A stretch of 64,000 bases of DNA from Anaerolineales bacterium (lineage in GTDB: Bacteria > Chloroflexota > Anaerolineae > 4572-78 > J111). Made by a program: the position numbers and the translations under genes. The stretch lies in the NCBI GenBank assembly GCA_020634935.1, contig JACKAT010000004.1, forward strand, positions 62,001 through 126,000, given 5' to 3'. Position 1 is the stretch's first letter; each line of letters begins with the position of its first letter. Below the pieces are notes generated by a model. That model had not been told where the DNA came from, ran no database searches, and saw only the letters and a program-made list of their open reading frames with translations. Positions 53,470 through 62,750 of the stretch are shown piece after piece.

Positions 53470-53940
53470 AAGAATACCTCCAGCAGTAGTTCCATCGGTC
53501 TGGAATGTCGCGCAGCGTTGAGCGTATTGAATTTGAGCAGTGAGGGCCGGGCCGGCAAAGGGCAAATGAAACCGGCTGGTTAAGACAAGCTCTTGGGTGA
53601 TATATCATTGATATATCGCAGCGCGCCAAAAGTGAGGCTAGTTTACTATAGGATTTGATATTTTGTCAATAGTCCGACATGCTGCTGAACGGGCCTTAGC
53701 TCAGCCAACGCCCGTTGAAATTGGATCGATATGCGATAATTTTAACAAATAACTTTTTGCTATTTAAGGGCAACCTGTAGAAAATGTATTAGTAACAAAA
53801 AGCTGCCTTTAATTAATTCTGTCAGTCCTATCCATTACCCCAGAAGTTCAATTAAATTGAAATCAATCCCTGATCGGCTCAAAGAAGACGCCTAAATCAG
53901 CCTGGTAAATTTTACTTGGCTAAAATTATAGCGATAACCC
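53470..53940. other. Divergent gap between the fusion gene and the antiporters
   Basis: A 470-bp AT-rich gap lies between divergent genes and should contain both promoters. The one clear signal is the palindrome at 53599-53617. No small gene or RNA was recognised. Confidence 0.4.
53599..53617. promoter_or_regulatory. Operator-like perfect palindrome
   Basis: GATATATCA and TGATATATC form perfect nine-base arms around a single T. The site lies 130 bp upstream of the flavodoxin-pentapeptide start. Size and symmetry fit a dimeric regulator site (MarR or TetR scale), but no regulator gene is adjacent. Confidence 0.5.
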
Positions 53941-55869
53941 ATGGAAAATATGAGCATCTTAATCTTCTTTCTCAGCTTTGTTTTGGTTGCATTAGCCTCT
54001 CAGAAAATTGGCGACCTCTTCTCTCAAATGCGCCTACCCAAAATTAGCGGCTATCTATTCACCGGTGTACTGGCCGGGCCCTTTATTTTAGGGCTGATGT
54101 CAAAAGAGGCGGTCGCAAACCTGGCCTTCATCGATGACATCTCATTAGCGTTCATCGCTTTTGCGGCCGGAAGTGAACTGTATCTGCCCGAACTCCGGGG
54201 GCGATTTAGAAGTATTGGTTTGATTACCGGCGGGCTGGTCGTCACCACGTTGGCTCTAGGGATAATCGCCGTGTTCTTTCTGGCGGACTTTATCACCTTC
54301 ATGCGCGATATGACCCCGACGGGTCGTCTGGCCATCGCTCTGCTGGCCGCAGCGATTATGGTTGCCCGCTCTCCGTCGGTCGCCATTGCTATCATCAATG
54401 AACTCCGGGCCAAGGGGCCTTTCACCCAGATCGCTTTGGGCGTGACGATGGTGTCTGATGTGGTGGTGATTATTCTCTTTTCCATCTGCAGCTCGATTGC
54501 CGCTGCGTTGTTGTCTAATCTGGGGATCGATGTTGGTCTGCTGGCGTTGGTTTTAGGTGAGATAACACTGTCTTTTGGAATGGGGTATCTGTTGGGTAAA
54601 ACTCTGGAGATCATTCTTTCGGCTCAGGCGGCCCAGGGTAATGTGAAAATTGCGCTCATTATCGGCTGCGGGTTTGGCGTTTTTCTGTTATCCGATCTCT
54701 TAGCCAGTTACAGCCACGCTAATTTGTTCGTTGAAATGCATTTGGAGCCGCTGCTCATTTGTATGGTGGGTGGGTTCTACCTTAATAATTTCACTAACTA
54801 CCGGCTTGACTTCGTTCAGATTTTACACCAGGTGGGGCCGACCATCTACATCATTTTCTTTACCCTGGTGGGGGTCGGCTTGAAACTCGATATCCTGGCC
54901 CTGGTCTGGCCGATTGCCCTGGCTCTATTTTTGGTCCGGGCGGTTTCAATTTTCATCGGCTCTTTCAGCGGTGGGGTTTTGGCCGGCGATACGATGGCGC
55001 ACAACCGTATGCGGTGGATGGTCTTTATTACGCAAGCCGGGGTGGCGCTGGGGTTAGCGGCTCAAGTGAGCGATGCCTTTCCCACCTGGGGCGATGATTT
55101 TGCGACGACGATGATTGCGATGGTCGTTCTAAATGAGATTCTTGGCCCGATTCTGTTTAAATGGGCGATTAACCGCTCCGGCGAAGCGCACACCCGCGGC
55201 GCGTTCGAGGCCGACCGGGCGCGGGATGCTATTATTTTCGGCCTGGAAGGTCAGGCGCTGGCCCTGGCGCGTCAATTGCAGGCTCACGGCTGGCAGATCA
55301 AATTGGTTTCAATGACCGCCGATCACGATATGGAAGCGGAAGAAAAGTCTGATTTCGATATTTATCCCATCGCCGCCATTAATCTCAAGTCGATGCATTA
55401 CCTTGAAGTTGATCAAGCCGATGCGGTTATCGCCATGCTGTCTGACGATCAGAACTACCGTGTTTGCGAATTGGCCTATGAACATTTTGGCACGGAGATA
55501 CTGATTGTGCAGTTAAGTGATCGCACCAAGGCGGCCCGTTTCCACGAACTGGGCGCGTTGGCGGTTGATCCGGCCACGGCTATCGTTAATCTGTTTGACC
55601 ATCTGGTTCGCTCACCTTCTGCCGCTTCGCTCTTTATGGGGACGGCTGACAATCAGGATATTGTCGATATCGAAGTGCGTGACCCCAGCCTCAACGGCGT
55701 GACGATTCGCAATCTCCGCCTGCCGTTGGACACGATGATTCTATCGATTAGCCGCGATGGCCATACTATAATTTCTCACGGCTACACCCGGCTCAAACTG
55801 GGCGATCATATGACCGTGGTGGGTTCACCGGCCAGCCTGGATCGACTCCGGCTGCGATTCGAGGAGTAG
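53941..55869 (+). CDS. CPA2 cation/proton antiporter with RCK domains, first copy
   Basis: The 642-residue protein has about twelve helices over residues 5-400, including the Na_H_Exchanger pattern (RLPKISGYLFTGVLAGPF, FIAFAAGSELYLPEL, AARSPSVAIAIINELRAKGPF). A cytosolic TrkA-N-like region (about 425-545; FGLEGQALALARQL) and a TrkA-C domain (about 560-640) follow. The nucleotide-binding glycine motif is reduced to GxxG (GLEGQA) instead of GxGxxG. No ribosome site precedes ATG 53941; ATG 53950 is an alternative. The next gene starts two bases after its stop and encodes a paralogue of the same length. Confidence 0.9.
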   Translation: MENMSILIFFLSFVLVALASQKIGDLFSQMRLPKISGYLFTGVLAGPFILGLMSKEAVANLAFIDDISLAFIAFAAGSELYLPELRGRFRSIGLITGGLVVTTLALGIIAVFFLADFITFMRDMTPTGRLAIALLAAAIMVARSPSVAIAIINELRAKGPFTQIALGVTMVSDVVVIILFSICSSIAAALLSNLGIDVGLLALVLGEITLSFGMGYLLGKTLEIILSAQAAQGNVKIALIIGCGFGVFLLSDLLASYSHANLFVEMHLEPLLICMVGGFYLNNFTNYRLDFVQILHQVGPTIYIIFFTLVGVGLKLDILALVWPIALALFLVRAVSIFIGSFSGGVLAGDTMAHNRMRWMVFITQAGVALGLAAQVSDAFPTWGDDFATTMIAMVVLNEILGPILFKWAINRSGEAHTRGAFEADRARDAIIFGLEGQALALARQLQAHGWQIKLVSMTADHDMEAEEKSDFDIYPIAAINLKSMHYLEVDQADAVIAMLSDDQNYRVCELAYEHFGTEILIVQLSDRTKAARFHELGALAVDPATAIVNLFDHLVRSPSAASLFMGTADNQDIVDIEVRDPSLNGVTIRNLRLPLDTMILSISRDGHTIISHGYTRLKLGDHMTVVGSPASLDRLRLRFEE

Positions 55870-55871
55870 GG

Positions 55872-57800
55872 ATGGCTCATTATCAAGCGATTGCACTTTT
55901 TATAGTGGCTTTTACCGTGGTCGCGCTGGCGGCCAGACAGGTCGGCGACATTTTTGCCCGGTTTAAACTCCCCAAAATCACCGGCTATCTGTTTATCGGC
56001 TTGTTGACCGGCCCCTTTATTCTTAACATGATTTCTGAAGAAGCGGTGGAAAGCCTCCGTTTTATCGATGAAGTGTCGCTGGCGTTCATCGCTTTTGCCG
56101 CCGGGAGTGAGCTGTACCTGCCGGAGCTGCAAGGTCGTCTCAAAAGTATCGGATGGGTAACCGCCGGCCTCGTCTCTTTTACCTTAATTATGACTACCTC
56201 GGCTGTTTTCTTTTTGGCCGATTTCATCCCCTTTATGCAAGGCATGTCCGGTATAGAACATCTGGCTGTGGCTATTTTGGCCGGGTCGATTTTGGTGGCT
56301 CGCTCGCCGGCTTCGGCTATCGCCATTATTAACGAGCTGCGAGCCAAAGGGCCATTCACTCAGATTGCTTTGGGTGTAACGGTTATCATGGATGTTTTTG
56401 TGATCGTTATCTTTGCCATCAGCTCCTCGGTCGCCGATGCTTTGCTTACTAATGTCAATTTCGATTTCGGTTTTGTGCTGCTGCTGATCGTCAATTTATC
56501 GATAGCCGTTGTTTTGGGTGGAGTTCTGGCCAAGCTGTTATCCATCACGTTAGCGGCCAAACTAGAACGGATGCCTAAAACCACCCTTATTTTGCTGTTT
56601 GGTTTTGGCGTTTTTGTCCTGTCTACCTTCATTCGAGAATATTCGCACGAAAATTTCTCTTTTGAGCTTTTGATCGAACCGTTACTGGTCTGTTTGATTG
56701 CCAGCTTTATGGTCAATAACTTTAGTAAAAACCGAGGGGAATTTCGTGAGATTATCGAGAAAACCGGCCCGGTGATCTACATTGCCTTTTTCACCTTAAC
56801 CGGCGACTCGCTAGAGGTCAGCATTCTCATCGCTACTTGGCCTATTGCCCTGGCCCTGTTTGGCACCCGGTTGGTAGCGATTATGCTGGGGTCCTTTACC
56901 GGAGGCGTCATCGCCGGAGATCCCATGAAATATAATCGCCTTAAGTGGATGGGGTTTATTACGCAAGCCGGGGTGGCTTTGGGACTGGCTAAAGAGGTGG
57001 CCGTGGAGTTTCCGGAGTTAGGGACGGCCTTTGCCACCATGATCATTTCCGTGGTCGTCTTAAATGAAATGGTCGGCCCGCTCTTTTTCAAATATGCGAT
57101 CAATCGGGTGGGCGAAGCCCGTATCCGCAAAACACAGGTGTTTGACGGCGTCCGCGACGCCATTTTGTTTGGTCACGATGGCCAAACCCTGGCCCTGGCC
57201 CAACAGTTATGCGCCCACAACTGGATCGTCAAAGTCGCTTCCACCAATCCTTACTTTAACAGCGCCGGCTTCGAGTTTTGCGATTTCACTATCCATCACA
57301 TTTCTGATTTATCGCTTGAGACGCTACAACGACTTGACGCTCATAAAGCGGAAGTGATTGTGACCATGCTGCCCGATGAGGACAGCTACCAGGTTTGTGA
57401 ATTGGCTTATGAAAATTTTGGGACAGCGACGTTGGTCGTGCGGCTGAACGATCCTCAGAATTTTGTTCGATTTCGCGAACTGGGGGCCTTGATCGTCGAT
57501 CCCCGCACGGCCATTGTGGGGTTGCTGGACCATTTTGTGCGGTCGCCGGCTGTGGCCCCGATGCTTCTGGGCGCCGCCGCAAATCAGGATATCATCGATA
57601 TCGAAGTCCGCGACCCTGATCTGCACGGCATGCGAGTCAGAGATTTGCGGCTGCCACTCGATACGCTCATTCTATCGATCCTGCGCGATGGGCATACCTT
57701 GATTACCCACGGCCATACCCGGCTGCAACTTGGCGACCGGGTCACAGTGGTCGGTTCGATCAAGAGTTTGGATGAAGTGTTGCTCCGGTTTGACGCCTAA
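55872..57800 (+). CDS. CPA2 cation/proton antiporter with RCK domains, second copy
   Basis: The 642-residue paralogue of the preceding gene has the same domain order: FKLPKITGYLFIGLLTGPF, FIAFAAGSELYLPEL, RSPASAIAIINELRAKGPF. The RCK region (FGHDGQTLALAQQL) again lacks the full GxGxxG. The TrkA-C end is DLHGMRVRDLRLPLDTLILSILRDGHTLITHGHTRLQ. A GAGGAG site lies in the last codons of the first gene, giving translational coupling. The pair may form a heterodimer. It ends four bases from the convergent DUF456 gene. Confidence 0.9.
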   Translation: MAHYQAIALFIVAFTVVALAARQVGDIFARFKLPKITGYLFIGLLTGPFILNMISEEAVESLRFIDEVSLAFIAFAAGSELYLPELQGRLKSIGWVTAGLVSFTLIMTTSAVFFLADFIPFMQGMSGIEHLAVAILAGSILVARSPASAIAIINELRAKGPFTQIALGVTVIMDVFVIVIFAISSSVADALLTNVNFDFGFVLLLIVNLSIAVVLGGVLAKLLSITLAAKLERMPKTTLILLFGFGVFVLSTFIREYSHENFSFELLIEPLLVCLIASFMVNNFSKNRGEFREIIEKTGPVIYIAFFTLTGDSLEVSILIATWPIALALFGTRLVAIMLGSFTGGVIAGDPMKYNRLKWMGFITQAGVALGLAKEVAVEFPELGTAFATMIISVVVLNEMVGPLFFKYAINRVGEARIRKTQVFDGVRDAILFGHDGQTLALAQQLCAHNWIVKVASTNPYFNSAGFEFCDFTIHHISDLSLETLQRLDAHKAEVIVTMLPDEDSYQVCELAYENFGTATLVVRLNDPQNFVRFRELGALIVDPRTAIVGLLDHFVRSPAVAPMLLGAAANQDIIDIEVRDPDLHGMRVRDLRLPLDTLILSILRDGHTLITHGHTRLQLGDRVTVVGSIKSLDEVLLRFDA

Positions 57801-57804
57801 ATGT

Positions 57805-58335
57805 TCAGCCGCCCCAATAAACCCGGGCCAGAAACACGCCGATCATAATCGCCCCTGCCGTAACCTTGGCCATAATACCGACGATATTACCGGCCAGATA
57901 ACCTTTGGTGGCGTTGAGGGCGCTGCGCCAATCGTTGTAGCGCACCCGCTCGATCAGCAGGATGCCGCCCAATGTCCCGCCCATTCCGGCCAGACAGCCT
58001 AGCAGCGGCGTGCCGACCAGGCTAATTATAAAACCCAAAATCAGCCCGACAACGGTCCCCACAACAACCGCCAGGCAGGAGGCTCCGCCCAACTTGGCCC
58101 CAAACTGCCCCCCCAGAAAATCGGCCGCAATGCCGGCAATCATCAAAATGGTAATCAAACTGAAGGCCAACCAGCCCAATTTTTCCCAGCCCAATACCAA
58201 GCCATAACCCAAAGACGCGCCCCAGATGACCAGCGTCCCCGGTATGGGCGGAATCAAGGTAAAAATCATGCCGACCATCATGGCAAATAACGTAACAAAC
58301 AGGACCACTGCCTGACTAACTTCTGCTTCAGCCAT
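57805..58335 (-). CDS. DUF456 family membrane protein
   Basis: The 176-residue protein has five or six helices and the Gly-rich pattern of DUF456 (IPPIPGTLVIWGASLGYGLV, DFLGGQFGAKLGGASCLAVVVGTVVGLI, GTLGGILLIERVR). The family's function is unknown. ATG 58335 is preferred; GGAG lies ten bases upstream, and the TTG at 58350 overlaps that site. It may be the end of a single-gene transcript preceded by palindrome C. Confidence 0.85.
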   Translation of the reverse strand: MAEAEVSQAVVLFVTLFAMMVGMIFTLIPPIPGTLVIWGASLGYGLVLGWEKLGWLAFSLITILMIAGIAADFLGGQFGAKLGGASCLAVVVGTVVGLILGFIISLVGTPLLGCLAGMGGTLGGILLIERVRYNDWRSALNATKGYLAGNIVGIMAKVTAGAIMIGVFLARVYWGG

Positions 58336-58368
58336 ACGCTTCTGCTCCAAATCCTAAGACTATATGAC

Positions 58369-58480
58369 TTACGCCGTTGGCCGGTTTAGCCCCCCTCTAA
58401 CTCCCCCCACAGGGGGGGAGGACCAGGCAAGTCCCTCCCTGGGGGAGGGATTTAGGGAGGGCTAATCGCCAACGGCGTAA
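58369..58480. repeat. Palindromic element C, copy 2
   Basis: Outer arms TTACGCCGTTGG (58369-58380) and CCAACGGCGTAA (58469-58480) are perfect inverted repeats. Inside is a second fold made of TCCCTCC...GGGAGGGA and CCCCCCACAGGGGGGG strings. The ends share TTACGC-GTT / AAC-GCGTAA with 1432-1552. Confidence 0.75.
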
Positions 58481-58761
58481 CTTCTATATAAAAAGAAAGA
58501 TACCATACAACTGACCAACTCAAAATCAGCCAAAGGCTAAACCCATTACCCAATACGCAAAAACGCCGGACAAGTCGCTCACTTCAACCGCCAAACTTCC
58601 ATCGCCGATATTCTGAACGGTTTAATACCCCATTTGAGGAGAAAATCTTTTTTTGTAACCACTTTGCAGCTGGGATGATGATTTAGTACCGGGTCGAAAC
58701 GGCAAATTTCTGTCCAGAATGACCTCTTCACAAAAATTTTTTAAGTTTTCCAATTTAGTTT

Positions 58762-59003
58762 TAACGTTTCAAATAAAAAAATTACATTTCCCCACAAAGA
58801 TTGAACATTTCAAATAAAAATTGAACTTTTCAAACAAAAATTTAACGTTTCAAATAAAAAAATTACATTTCCCCACAAAGATTGAACATTTCAAATAAAA
58901 ATTGAACTTTTCAAATAAAAATTGAATGTTTCAAATAAAAAAATTACATTTCCCCACAAAGATTGAACGTTTCAAATAAAAATTGAACTTTTCAAACAGT
59001 TTT
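58762..59003. repeat. 81-bp tandem repeat, three copies, with 20-21-nt sub-units
   Basis: The 81-bp unit starts near 58762, 58842 and 58923. Each consists of four AT-rich sub-units of 20-21 nt (for example AACATTTCAAATAAAAATTG, and TACATTTCCCCACAAAGATT). Copies are nearly identical, so expansion is recent. No gene is seen in 58484-59040. Confidence 0.85.
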
Positions 59004-59048
59004 ATCACATAGTCGAATAATTTGGCGTCATGTTCACGTTTTTGAGAC

Positions 59049-59235
59049 CATATTCATGTTGAAAAAGCACCGATCACGAAAATTTTTGTCCCTGTTTGTT
59101 TGGCCGAGAACCCATTCACGTTGATCAAGGGCCGATCCCAAAAAATTTTGTACCTGTCCATTTGGCGGAGAACCTATCCACGTTGAAAAAGAACCAATTC
59201 AAAAGAATTTTGTTCCTGTTCGTTTAGCGGAGAAG
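59049..59235. repeat. 62-63-bp tandem repeat, three copies
   Basis: Units start at 59049, 59112 and 59174. Each has TTCACGTTGA-like starts, CCGATC, AAAATTTTGT and CTGTTTGTTTGGC-like ends (for example CTGTCCATTTGGCGGAGAAC). They are less conserved than the neighbouring 81-bp array. The rest of the gap to 59503 has no recognised feature. Confidence 0.8.
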
Positions 59236-59503
59236 ATCATCGGATTATTTTTTGTCAGCGTCTTGTTTTTGAAGGCAGCGACGGTTTTTTTTGCTTCTTC
59301 TACTTGAAACTCCCCAAACTTAACTCCTTATGCTACAATTTAAAGAGTACGTTACTGCCTGAGCCAGACGTTATGGGTTTCCCCGAGCGCTAACTTTGAT
59401 TGGACAGTTGTTCCAGTGGGAAAAGGGCGTTATTGCAACCATAAATCGGAACCCTATAAGTCTTGTGTTGGCTAAAATCCTTTATTGCCGAATAAACTAA
59501 ACC

Positions 59504-60514
59504 GTGCTGATTATCGAGTACGCTCCCAATGGGTTTTCCGAAAAATTTGGACCAAAACTGACCCGGCCCGATCAATTGCGCTGCGCCTGGTCTGATATCG
59601 TCTGGGCCGGCTTAACCGTTGGCCGGCGTAATTTGCGTCACGTCATTCGGCCTGACACCTACGCTTATTTCGAGATTGTCTATCGCAGTACCTTGCTCTA
59701 CACCAACCTGCAAGCCGCCGATTACCGTCCCGGTCTGTGGGGACCGTTAGACACGCATATCATCCAGTCACCGGCCTTTCGAGCGCTCGATCCCCCGGAA
59801 AAATCGGCCACGGCCTATTTCTTGAGTTTGACCCTGACCAAACTTTTTGTGGAAAAGCTATTGGCCACGCCCTGGCTGCTGCACATAGACACTTACGCCC
59901 AAAGTCTGGCTCAAGCGCCAAGTCCATCACCCGATTTAGTTGGACTGGGCAAAAACACCAAATGGCTGGTGGCCGAGGCTAAGGGCCGCAGCAATTGGTT
60001 GAGTCGCCGGACGCTGCGGCGCTTGAAATCACGCTCGCAGGCGCTCATTGCCGGACAAAAACCGGCTTTGCTGGTCGGCTTGGCCAGTTATTTTACGGCC
60101 CAAAATAAAATCCTTAAAGCCTATTTGGAAGATCCGCCGGTCAACGCCGGCAGCGAGAGCCAGTCCTTGGCTCTAACACCCAAAGCTTATCTGATTACCT
60201 ATTATGCTCTTCTGTTTAACCTGCTCCAGACTGACTATGGCGGGCCGCCGGTTTTTGAAACCTACCAGGACCGGACGTTTCGCCTTAAACCTATCCCGGA
60301 AGCCGATTTACACATCGGCCTCGATGAACAAATTTACCAACGTCTGATCAGCGGCGATTTTTCTCTGGAGCGATTTTTCGCCAGCCGGCTGCGCGCCCCG
60401 GAGATTGAAGCCACGGAACAGATTACCGTTGGCAGCGACGGCATCTATGTGTCGCTGGGTGAACGGTGGAGTCCGACGCGCATGCATTTGTCGCCGCCGG
60501 AGCGAGTTGGGTAA
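59504..60514 (+). CDS. Unrecognised protein with a PD-(D/E)XK-like motif
   Basis: The 336-residue protein starts at GTG 59504; no strong ribosome site is seen and the leader is AT-rich. The centre reads PSPDLVGLGKNTKWLVAEAK then GRSN: Pro143-Asp144, then Glu158-Ala-Lys160 with a 13-residue spacer between strands. This is the arrangement of PD-(D/E)XK nuclease-fold sites. The following stretch is Arg/Lys-rich (SRRTLRRLKSRSQ), suited to nucleic acid. The N- and C-terminal regions match nothing I know. It lies 32 bp upstream of a response regulator gene on the same strand. Function is unknown; a nuclease or repair-type role is only a motif-based suggestion. Confidence 0.7.
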   Translation: MLIIEYAPNGFSEKFGPKLTRPDQLRCAWSDIVWAGLTVGRRNLRHVIRPDTYAYFEIVYRSTLLYTNLQAADYRPGLWGPLDTHIIQSPAFRALDPPEKSATAYFLSLTLTKLFVEKLLATPWLLHIDTYAQSLAQAPSPSPDLVGLGKNTKWLVAEAKGRSNWLSRRTLRRLKSRSQALIAGQKPALLVGLASYFTAQNKILKAYLEDPPVNAGSESQSLALTPKAYLITYYALLFNLLQTDYGGPPVFETYQDRTFRLKPIPEADLHIGLDEQIYQRLISGDFSLERFFASRLRAPEIEATEQITVGSDGIYVSLGERWSPTRMHLSPPERVG

Positions 60515-60546
60515 AATAAGGCTGAGGCGAAGGCGAAGAAAAAGCT

Positions 60547-61251
60547 ATGGACAAACCCAAAAATAAAGACCTCATTTTGATTGTGGATGACGAACAAAAC
60601 ATCATTGAGCTGGGCCGGCTTTATCTTGAAAATGACGGCTACCGGGTAGAAGCGGCTGTCGATGGCCTGGATGCCCTCCGCAAATTTGAAGACCTCAATC
60701 CGGCCCTGGTCGTGCTCGATCTGATGCTGCCCGAGTTAGACGGTTGGGAAGTCTGCAAAAAAATCCGGGCCAAGAGTCAGACGCCGATCATTATGCTCAC
60801 CGCCCGCGATGACGACATCGACAAAATTGTGGGCCTTGAATTGGGCGCGGACGACTATATGACCAAGCCCTACAATCCCCGCGAACTGGTGGCCCGGGTC
60901 AAGGCGGTTTTGCGGCGAGGCCGGGGCCAACCGTCGCCTCAAACCGAGGCAGTGGCCTTACAAGCCGGACCATTGACCATCGATCCGGCCCGGCGCGAAG
61001 CCCATTTAGGCGACCAGCCGCTCGAGCTGCGGACCAAAGAGTTTGATCTGCTTCAGGTTTTTGTTGAAAACAAAGGGCTGGCCCTGACCCGGGAAAAACT
61101 GCTCGATTTAGCCTGGGGCTTTGATTTTTACGGCGAAACCCGCACGGTTGATGTCCATGTGGCTCACCTGCGGGATCGTCTCAAAGGGGACAGCACGCTG
61201 AGGATCGAAACGGTTTGGGGGGTGGGTTACAAAATGGTGGTTGATGAATGA
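60547..61251 (+). CDS. OmpR-family response regulator
   Basis: The 234-residue protein has a receiver domain with acidic pair Asp14/Asp15, phosphoacceptor Asp58 (VVLDLM), Thr85 and Lys107 (TKPYNP). A winged-helix output domain (about 135-232) follows with LELRTKEFDLLQVFVENKG, TVDVHVAHLRDRL and TVWGVGYKM. It would be phosphorylated by the kinase encoded next, whose ATG overlaps its stop (ATGA). This is the layout of PhoB/RegX3-like regulators; the target genes cannot be inferred. Confidence 0.95.
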   Translation: MDKPKNKDLILIVDDEQNIIELGRLYLENDGYRVEAAVDGLDALRKFEDLNPALVVLDLMLPELDGWEVCKKIRAKSQTPIIMLTARDDDIDKIVGLELGADDYMTKPYNPRELVARVKAVLRRGRGQPSPQTEAVALQAGPLTIDPARREAHLGDQPLELRTKEFDLLQVFVENKGLALTREKLLDLAWGFDFYGETRTVDVHVAHLRDRLKGDSTLRIETVWGVGYKMVVDE

Positions 61252-62741
61252 AGTTAAGCGGTCGATTGGTGCTCTCTTACACGCTCATTATCGTCATCAC
61301 CTTGTTTCTATCCATTCTTACCCTGCTCGTGGTCTCTCGCCCTATCCAAAACCGCCTTAGCCGGATTCAACTGGCCAGTCAAAGCCGGCAGGTCGCCCGC
61401 CGGCTCGATATATTTTTGCGGCGGGGCAACTCTATCCAGGACATCAACGAGCGGATTACCAACAGCCCGCTGGCCGATAATAACCATCTGATTTTGGTTG
61501 ATCGCCAGGGCATAGTTGTGGCCGATACCAAAGGGGCGTGGATTGGCCGGACGCTGGCCCTAGATCGACCGACTCAGCGGCTAGGCACCACACGGGTTGG
61601 CACGTTTCAGGCCCCGGATGGCCGGACCACGAACTTCGCGGCTGAGCCGGTGGGGGATAATAACGATCCCACCGGTTATGTGGTGGCGCTGGGGGCCGAG
61701 GCCGGACGCATTCCCAATATCATTTCGGAATTGAGTTTAGGGTTTTTCCTGGCCGGCGGGGTCAGCTTGTTTGTGTCGCTGGTTATTGGCGTGTTTATTG
61801 CCCGCTCGATTGCCCTGCCGTTGTCGCGCATTGCTCAAGCCGCCGGAGCCGTGGCCGCCGGAGATTATGCCCAGCGCGTCCCGGAAAGCGGCCCGCCGGA
61901 GATTCGCCGGGTCAGCGCCAGCTTCAACACGATGGCCGGCCAGGTTGAAGCCAGCCAACAAGCGATGCGCGATTTTGTCTCCAATGTCTCGCACGAATTA
62001 AAGACGCCGTTGACCTCGATCAAAGGGTTTTCCCAGGCGCTGATGGAGGGGGCGGCTCACGACGAGGCGGCTCGACGCCGGGCGGCCGGCATCATTTACG
62101 AGGAAGCCTCACGCATGAGCCGCCTGGTTGAGGACCTGCTCGATCTGGCGCGGATCGACTCCGGCCAGGTCGTGATGCATCTGACCTCGCTAGACCTGGG
62201 CCAAATCCTCAGCAGCACGGCTGACCGGCTGCTGCCTCAGGCGGTTGAAAAACAGATCGAGGTTGTCAGGCAGTGGGACCGTTTACCATCGATCATCGGC
62301 GACGGGGATCGTCTGGCCCAAGTTTTTACAAACTTGCTGGACAATGCCCTGCGCCATACCCCGTCGGGTGGCCAAATTACGATTGCGGCTCACGTTGTGC
62401 GGGATGGGTCATCACTCCGCCGGATGCCGTCGCCTCCGCCTGAACCCAACAGTTCGAGTTCGGCGGTTAAACAAGGGCCGATGGTGCAGGTCAGCATTAG
62501 CGACACCGGCCCCGGCATCGCCCCGGACGACCTGGCTCGCATCTTCGAGCGCTTCTACCAGATCGATAAAAGCCGCAAGCGGGGCGGCGGCGCGGGTTTG
62601 GGGCTGGCCATCATCAAAGAAATTATCGAGGCCCATCATGGCCAGATCGATGCCGCCAGCCGCGTTGGCGCGGGCGCCACTTTCACCATCTCGCTGCCGC
62701 TCACAGAGGCTGACGCGCCAACGCTCGTTTCACGCCGCTAG
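61248..62741 (+). CDS. Membrane sensor histidine kinase
   Basis: The 497-residue protein has helix 1 (about 9-30), a sensor region outside the membrane (about 31-160), helix 2 (about 165-187) and HAMP (about 185-240). The HisKA domain has acceptor His249 in VSHELKTPLTSI, and the ATPase domain has FTNLLDNALRHTP, ISDTGPGI and AGLGLAIIKEI. A Ser/Pro-rich insert lies between the N and G1 boxes (about 390-410). It partners the preceding response regulator (4-bp overlap). It ends ten bases from the convergent cofC-like gene. Confidence 0.95.
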   Translation: MKLSGRLVLSYTLIIVITLFLSILTLLVVSRPIQNRLSRIQLASQSRQVARRLDIFLRRGNSIQDINERITNSPLADNNHLILVDRQGIVVADTKGAWIGRTLALDRPTQRLGTTRVGTFQAPDGRTTNFAAEPVGDNNDPTGYVVALGAEAGRIPNIISELSLGFFLAGGVSLFVSLVIGVFIARSIALPLSRIAQAAGAVAAGDYAQRVPESGPPEIRRVSASFNTMAGQVEASQQAMRDFVSNVSHELKTPLTSIKGFSQALMEGAAHDEAARRRAAGIIYEEASRMSRLVEDLLDLARIDSGQVVMHLTSLDLGQILSSTADRLLPQAVEKQIEVVRQWDRLPSIIGDGDRLAQVFTNLLDNALRHTPSGGQITIAAHVVRDGSSLRRMPSPPPEPNSSSSAVKQGPMVQVSISDTGPGIAPDDLARIFERFYQIDKSRKRGGGAGLGLAIIKEIIEAHHGQIDAASRVGAGATFTISLPLTEADAPTLVSRR

Positions 62742-62750
62742 AGCAGCCAC

